The notes beneath the pieces were generated by a model. It did not search any database, was not told the origin of the DNA, and was given only the letters and a program-made list of their open reading frames with translations. A stretch of DNA of 8,843 bases, from assembly GCA_030837935.1 (NCBI GenBank), contig JAUQXU010000420.1:1-8843 (forward strand). Reading direction: 5' to 3'. The position numbers and the translations under genes are program-made. This document shows, in pieces, positions 6,163 to 8,843 of this stretch (position 1 is its first letter; every line of letters begins with the position of its first letter). The stretch is from Candidatus Brocadia sp. GTDB lineage: Bacteria; Planctomycetota; Brocadiia; Brocadiales; Brocadiaceae.

Positions 6163-8295
6163 ATGCTCTCCTTTCTTAACCCTATTTTGTTATTGGGTAT
6201 CCTGGGTGCAAGCATCCCCATTATCATCCATCTCATAAACAAGAAAAAGGCAGTCGCGCATAAGTTTGCAGCCATCGACTTTATATTAGAAACCAACAAA
6301 CGCATTTACGTAAAATTCAAACTTCGCCAACTGATCCTTTTGATCCTAAGGACTTCTCTGCTCATCTTCCTTGCTATAGCCCTTGCCAGGCCACTTATAA
6401 AAAACCTTGGCAGTGGTACTGCGGAAAAAAACATTCCTACAAGCAACGTTGTGATAATAGATGACTCTTACAGTATGCAGTATGCAGACCGTCACGAGTC
6501 GTTTTTTATATCTGCTAAAGCGGCTGCAAAAAGGATCGTTGATACCTTCACGAAAGACGATGATGCCGTGATAATTGGATGCTCTGGCATAGCATCACAA
6601 GTCCTGCCAGAACTTGATTATGACAAAAAACATATTTTAAACTCCATAGAACTATTACAGCCCGGTTTTACAACCACTCATATTGCGACTGCATTGGATA
6701 CAGCAGTCGAAGTTTTAACCACCGCCAAGTCGCCGGTAAAAAGAATATTTTTGCTCACCGACCTCACGCGAAATGGGTGGGACCCCAGTTGGTTCAAGAT
6801 TGGACATGAAAAATTACGAAGACATGTATCTAAGGTTCATATCATAGATATATCGGAAGGCAAGACGCTAAAAAATATAGCTATCACCAGGGTTGAACCC
6901 CGGCTTGATATATTAGAGAGAGATGCAGAAGGCCAAATCAAGGTAACGATATCCAATTTTTCACCGGGACGGGTTAAGGATGTCCTGGTACAAGTGTTGC
7001 TTGACGGGAAGAGAGTAACCCAGGGATTTTTCAATATAGATGCCCACGCATCGGAATCAAAGGAATTTTTCTTTACGGTGGAGAAGGGGAAAGACCATGT
7101 AGGTTGGGTCGAGATTGCCGGGGATAATTTAAACGCAGACAATAAGCGATATTTCACGATGAATACGTTACACAAACTCGATACCTTGCTGATTGACGGT
7201 GACCCTAAAACAAATATTTATGAGAGTGAAACTTTCTATCTTGAGAAGGCATTAAATCCCGGACGTGAACATGCGTCCTCTATCAAACCACTGATATGTT
7301 CTATCCAGGAAGTTAACAACATTGCCTTTGCTGATTTCAATATTGTCTTCTTGTGTAATGTTGAAACTTTACCATCCGAAAAAATCCGGGAACTGGAAAA
7401 GTTCGTAAAAGAGGGTGGATCGGTCATTTTTTCACTGGGCAATAAGGTGGATGCTGCTTACTACAATAATGCATTGAGCGCGCTCCTTCCTCACCGGCTT
7501 CACACGACACGGACATTTTCCAGTGATAGCCCGTTATCAGAAGAACAGCCCCTTCACCTGAAAACCTCAGAGCCTATCCATCCTGTTATACGCGTCCTGT
7601 CTGAAACCCAAATGAATACATTGTCTTCAGTAAAGTTTTATCGGATGTTTTATATTGATCCAACGCCCTTGGGGAATTGCAAAACGGTACTTTCCTTTTC
7701 CGATGATACACCAGCCATTATTGAACGGCAAATAGAACGTGGAAAGGTGGTGCTCTTTACATCGTCGATCGATAGAGAATGGACCGATCTGCCCGTAAAA
7801 CCCTTTTTCCTTCCGCTCATGCAACAGCTGTGCAGATATGTATCTGGTAGTACGACAGAGGAGGTACATAAGGAAATCCTGGTCAATCACGGTTGGCAAT
7901 TTCCCTGTCCCTACGATATGAACGCCATCGAAATAACCAACCCGGAAGGTACACAAACTATCGTACAGCCACGATTCATTGACAATGAAAGATCATTTGA
8001 ATACAACGAGACAACCATTCCGGGAATTTATGCAGTTACCGCAGGCGGGAAATCGCATCCGCAGTTGCCCCAAAAATTTCCGGTAAATGTAGATGCTACC
8101 GAATCTAACCTTGACAAAATAGATCAAAAAGAAATTTCTGCCTTCATGGGTGGCACAAATCTTACGATAACAACATCTCACACGGGTGAAGGCGCCGATG
8201 TGCTCCTGGGAGAAGCCAAAAAGACCCTTTGGGGATCCCTTCTATTTCTCACCCTTTGCATTCTTCTCGTTGAATCTTTTGTTTCGAGAAAATAA
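6163..8295 (+). CDS. BatA-like membrane-anchored VWA protein with a glutamine-amidotransferase-like domain
   Basis: Large envelope protein of 710 residues. The N-terminus matches the BatA N-terminal membrane region: FLNPILLLGILGASIPIIIH (4-23), a basic loop, then a second span at about 56-75 ending in ALARPL. A VWA domain follows, with a MIDAS DxSxS at IIDDSYSM (D100, S102, S104), a TTT stretch near 170-172 and LLTD at 197-200. About 255-335 looks like an immunoglobulin-type (CARDB-like) domain. About 338-445 resembles the class I glutamine-amidotransferase fold used in this family (LLIDGD...FVKEGGSVIFSLG), with no catalytic Cys evident. A C-terminal span (about 690-706) ends in VSRK. The ATG at 6163 lacks a Shine-Dalgarno sequence. 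It is the last gene of the moxR-DUF58-VWA operon, and no clear terminator follows. The family is linked to envelope integrity or stress, but its exact role is unknown. Confidence 0.9.
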   Translation: MLSFLNPILLLGILGASIPIIIHLINKKKAVAHKFAAIDFILETNKRIYVKFKLRQLILLILRTSLLIFLAIALARPLIKNLGSGTAEKNIPTSNVVIIDDSYSMQYADRHESFFISAKAAAKRIVDTFTKDDDAVIIGCSGIASQVLPELDYDKKHILNSIELLQPGFTTTHIATALDTAVEVLTTAKSPVKRIFLLTDLTRNGWDPSWFKIGHEKLRRHVSKVHIIDISEGKTLKNIAITRVEPRLDILERDAEGQIKVTISNFSPGRVKDVLVQVLLDGKRVTQGFFNIDAHASESKEFFFTVEKGKDHVGWVEIAGDNLNADNKRYFTMNTLHKLDTLLIDGDPKTNIYESETFYLEKALNPGREHASSIKPLICSIQEVNNIAFADFNIVFLCNVETLPSEKIRELEKFVKEGGSVIFSLGNKVDAAYYNNALSALLPHRLHTTRTFSSDSPLSEEQPLHLKTSEPIHPVIRVLSETQMNTLSSVKFYRMFYIDPTPLGNCKTVLSFSDDTPAIIERQIERGKVVLFTSSIDREWTDLPVKPFFLPLMQQLCRYVSGSTTEEVHKEILVNHGWQFPCPYDMNAIEITNPEGTQTIVQPRFIDNERSFEYNETTIPGIYAVTAGGKSHPQLPQKFPVNVDATESNLDKIDQKEISAFMGGTNLTITTSHTGEGADVLLGEAKKTLWGSLLFLTLCILLVESFVSRK

Positions 8296-8306
8296 TTAAC
8301 GCAAAA

Positions 8307-8378
8307 TCACCTTACCGTTGCGTGACAGGACATAGAATCCACAAGTACCCCGTCCATATCAAATAGTATTGCCTTCAT
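8307..8378 (-). pseudogene. Remnant (first 23 codons) of a HAD-superfamily phosphatase
   Basis: Reading leftward from the ATG at 8378 gives MKAILFDMDGVLVDSMSCHA, then TVR and a stop at 8307-8309. This is the classic N-terminus of HAD-family phosphatases of the phosphoglycolate phosphatase / beta-phosphoglucomutase group, with motif I DxDG (nucleophile Asp, acid Asp). A real enzyme runs about 210-230 residues; here the frame stops at once and the next sequence is the 3' end of the VWA gene on the opposite strand. So the rest is absent, not merely frameshifted. It is probably a relic left by a deletion or rearrangement that joined this point to the moxR operon. A GGGGGAG stretch lies 13 nt or more upstream of the ATG. 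Confidence 0.75.
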
Positions 8379-8439
8379 AGCTGCCTAATATCTCCCCCTC
8401 AAAAGGAAGCAGGCAGTTGACATTTTGTATTCAAAACAA

Positions 8440-8466
8440 CGAAGGTGCAGCGGAACTGTCCCTTCG
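8440..8466. repeat. Inverted repeat between the HAD relic and the partial secreted-protein gene
   Basis: CGAAGG (8440-8445) and CCTTCG (8461-8466) can pair across a 15-nt loop. An overlapping alternative, CAGCG (8448-8452) with CGCTG (8465-8469), is also possible. On the minus strand the first hairpin is followed by TTGTTTTG, so it could serve as a second, weak terminator for the gene to the right. Function is not shown. Confidence 0.35.
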
Positions 8467-8481
8467 CTGATCATAATTAAA

Positions 8482-8500
8482 CGCTGAAAAAACATCAGCG
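8482..8500 (-). terminator. Likely weak terminator of the partial gene at the right edge
   Basis: CGCTGA (8482-8487) pairs with TCAGCG (8495-8500) around a 7-nt loop. Reading leftward it begins 4 nt past the stop codon at 8505 and is followed by TTTAATT. A 6-bp stem with a broken U-tract makes a modest intrinsic terminator. Confidence 0.45.
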
Positions 8501-8504
8501 CCAT

Positions 8505-8843
8505 TTAGAAGCCAATTTCACCAATACGGCTTCCCCATATGGTGGCGCTATCAATCTTTTCATTGACAATCCATGCTCTTAACGGGTCTTTTGGGTCTAC
8601 CGTCACAGCCGAGTAATCGCCCCATCGTTCGGGATTATCACTCGAAGGATTATAGAAAGCTGGACTCGTGAACAGTACACTGCCGCTTGAAATGGTGCCA
8701 ATAGGGTCGGTATGCAGTCGGCCTGAGAATCTTACCTGTGCGTTTATGCCAGCGTTTGGATCAGTTGATGACCACGTCACGTAAACATCATTATTCGCGT
8801 TTGCTGCAATCGAGGCATTCCAGTCATTCGATGTTGCTGATGC
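8505..8843 (-). CDS. C-terminal part of a probable secreted beta-propeller (sialidase/BNR-like) protein, partial
   Basis: The frame is open to the right edge of the window (first codons read ASATSNDWNASIA...), so only the last 112 residues are seen and the start lies outside. An internal GTG at 8780 is not a credible start. The blade-like pattern NNDVYVTWSSTDP, followed by RWGDYSAVTVDPKDP and a WGSRIGEIGF ending, resembles the end of exo-alpha-sialidase/BNR-type repeat proteins. Many of these are secreted and finish with a WGDYS...VDP...W..RIG motif. Substrate and function cannot be told from this fragment. The gene runs convergent to the moxR operon. A hairpin terminator lies just after the stop. 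Confidence 0.75.
   Translation of the reverse strand, partial: ASATSNDWNASIAANANNDVYVTWSSTDPNAGINAQVRFSGRLHTDPIGTISSGSVLFTSPAFYNPSSDNPERWGDYSAVTVDPKDPLRAWIVNEKIDSATIWGSRIGEIGF

Noticed and set aside
8299..8323. Inverted repeat ACGCAA/TTGCGT as terminator of the moxR operon
   Set aside because: A 6-bp stem with a 13-nt loop and no U-tract; it also lies inside the HAD relic.

Overview
The window looks like the chromosome of a Gram-negative-type bacterium with moderate to low GC. Two ammonium channels flank a PII gene, and next to them is a MoxR / DUF58 / large VWA membrane protein operon of a kind common in Planctomycetes and Bacteroidetes. An anammox planctomycete (Brocadia/Kuenenia relatives, known for several Amt and PII copies) fits well. 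That is inference from gene content, not proof. Nothing looks viral or plasmid-borne.

Layout. (1) 41-3452, minus strand, read right to left: an Amt channel with a 60-residue charged C-terminal tail, a GlnB/GlnK-type PII protein, and a second Amt channel without the tail. Gaps are short, so this is probably one operon. A 12-bp perfect hairpin sits between the PII gene and the second amt. A sigma-54-like -24/-12 element (3658-3672) lies about 200 bp upstream of the first amt. (2) 3453-4014 is an AT-rich divergent intergenic region. (3) About 4015-4100, plus strand, is a compact RNA-like element: an 11/12-bp closing stem, an internal hairpin, a loop complementary to the junction (possible pseudoknot), a trailing U-tract, and a promoter-like sequence placed so that transcription would start at the foot of the stem. 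It lies immediately before moxR and is the most interesting unexplained item here. (4) 4114-8295, plus strand: MoxR AAA+ ATPase, DUF58 protein with a VWA-type metal site, and a BatA-like membrane-anchored VWA protein. None of the three has a visible Shine-Dalgarno sequence, unlike the amt-PII operon. (5) 8296-8843, minus strand: a 23-codon remnant of a HAD-family phosphatase, hairpins, and the C-terminal end of a probable secreted beta-propeller (sialidase/BNR-like) protein that runs off the window.

How the genes work together. The Amt channels bring in ammonium. PII, in response to 2-oxoglutarate, ATP/ADP and perhaps uridylylation at Tyr51, would block one or both channels by inserting its T-loop. 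In the second operon, MoxR-type ATPases are thought to act as chaperones on VWA-domain partners; here the DUF58 protein and the large VWA membrane protein are the natural partners, probably at the cell envelope. Gene identities are secure. The regulatory and RNA calls rest on pattern reading alone.
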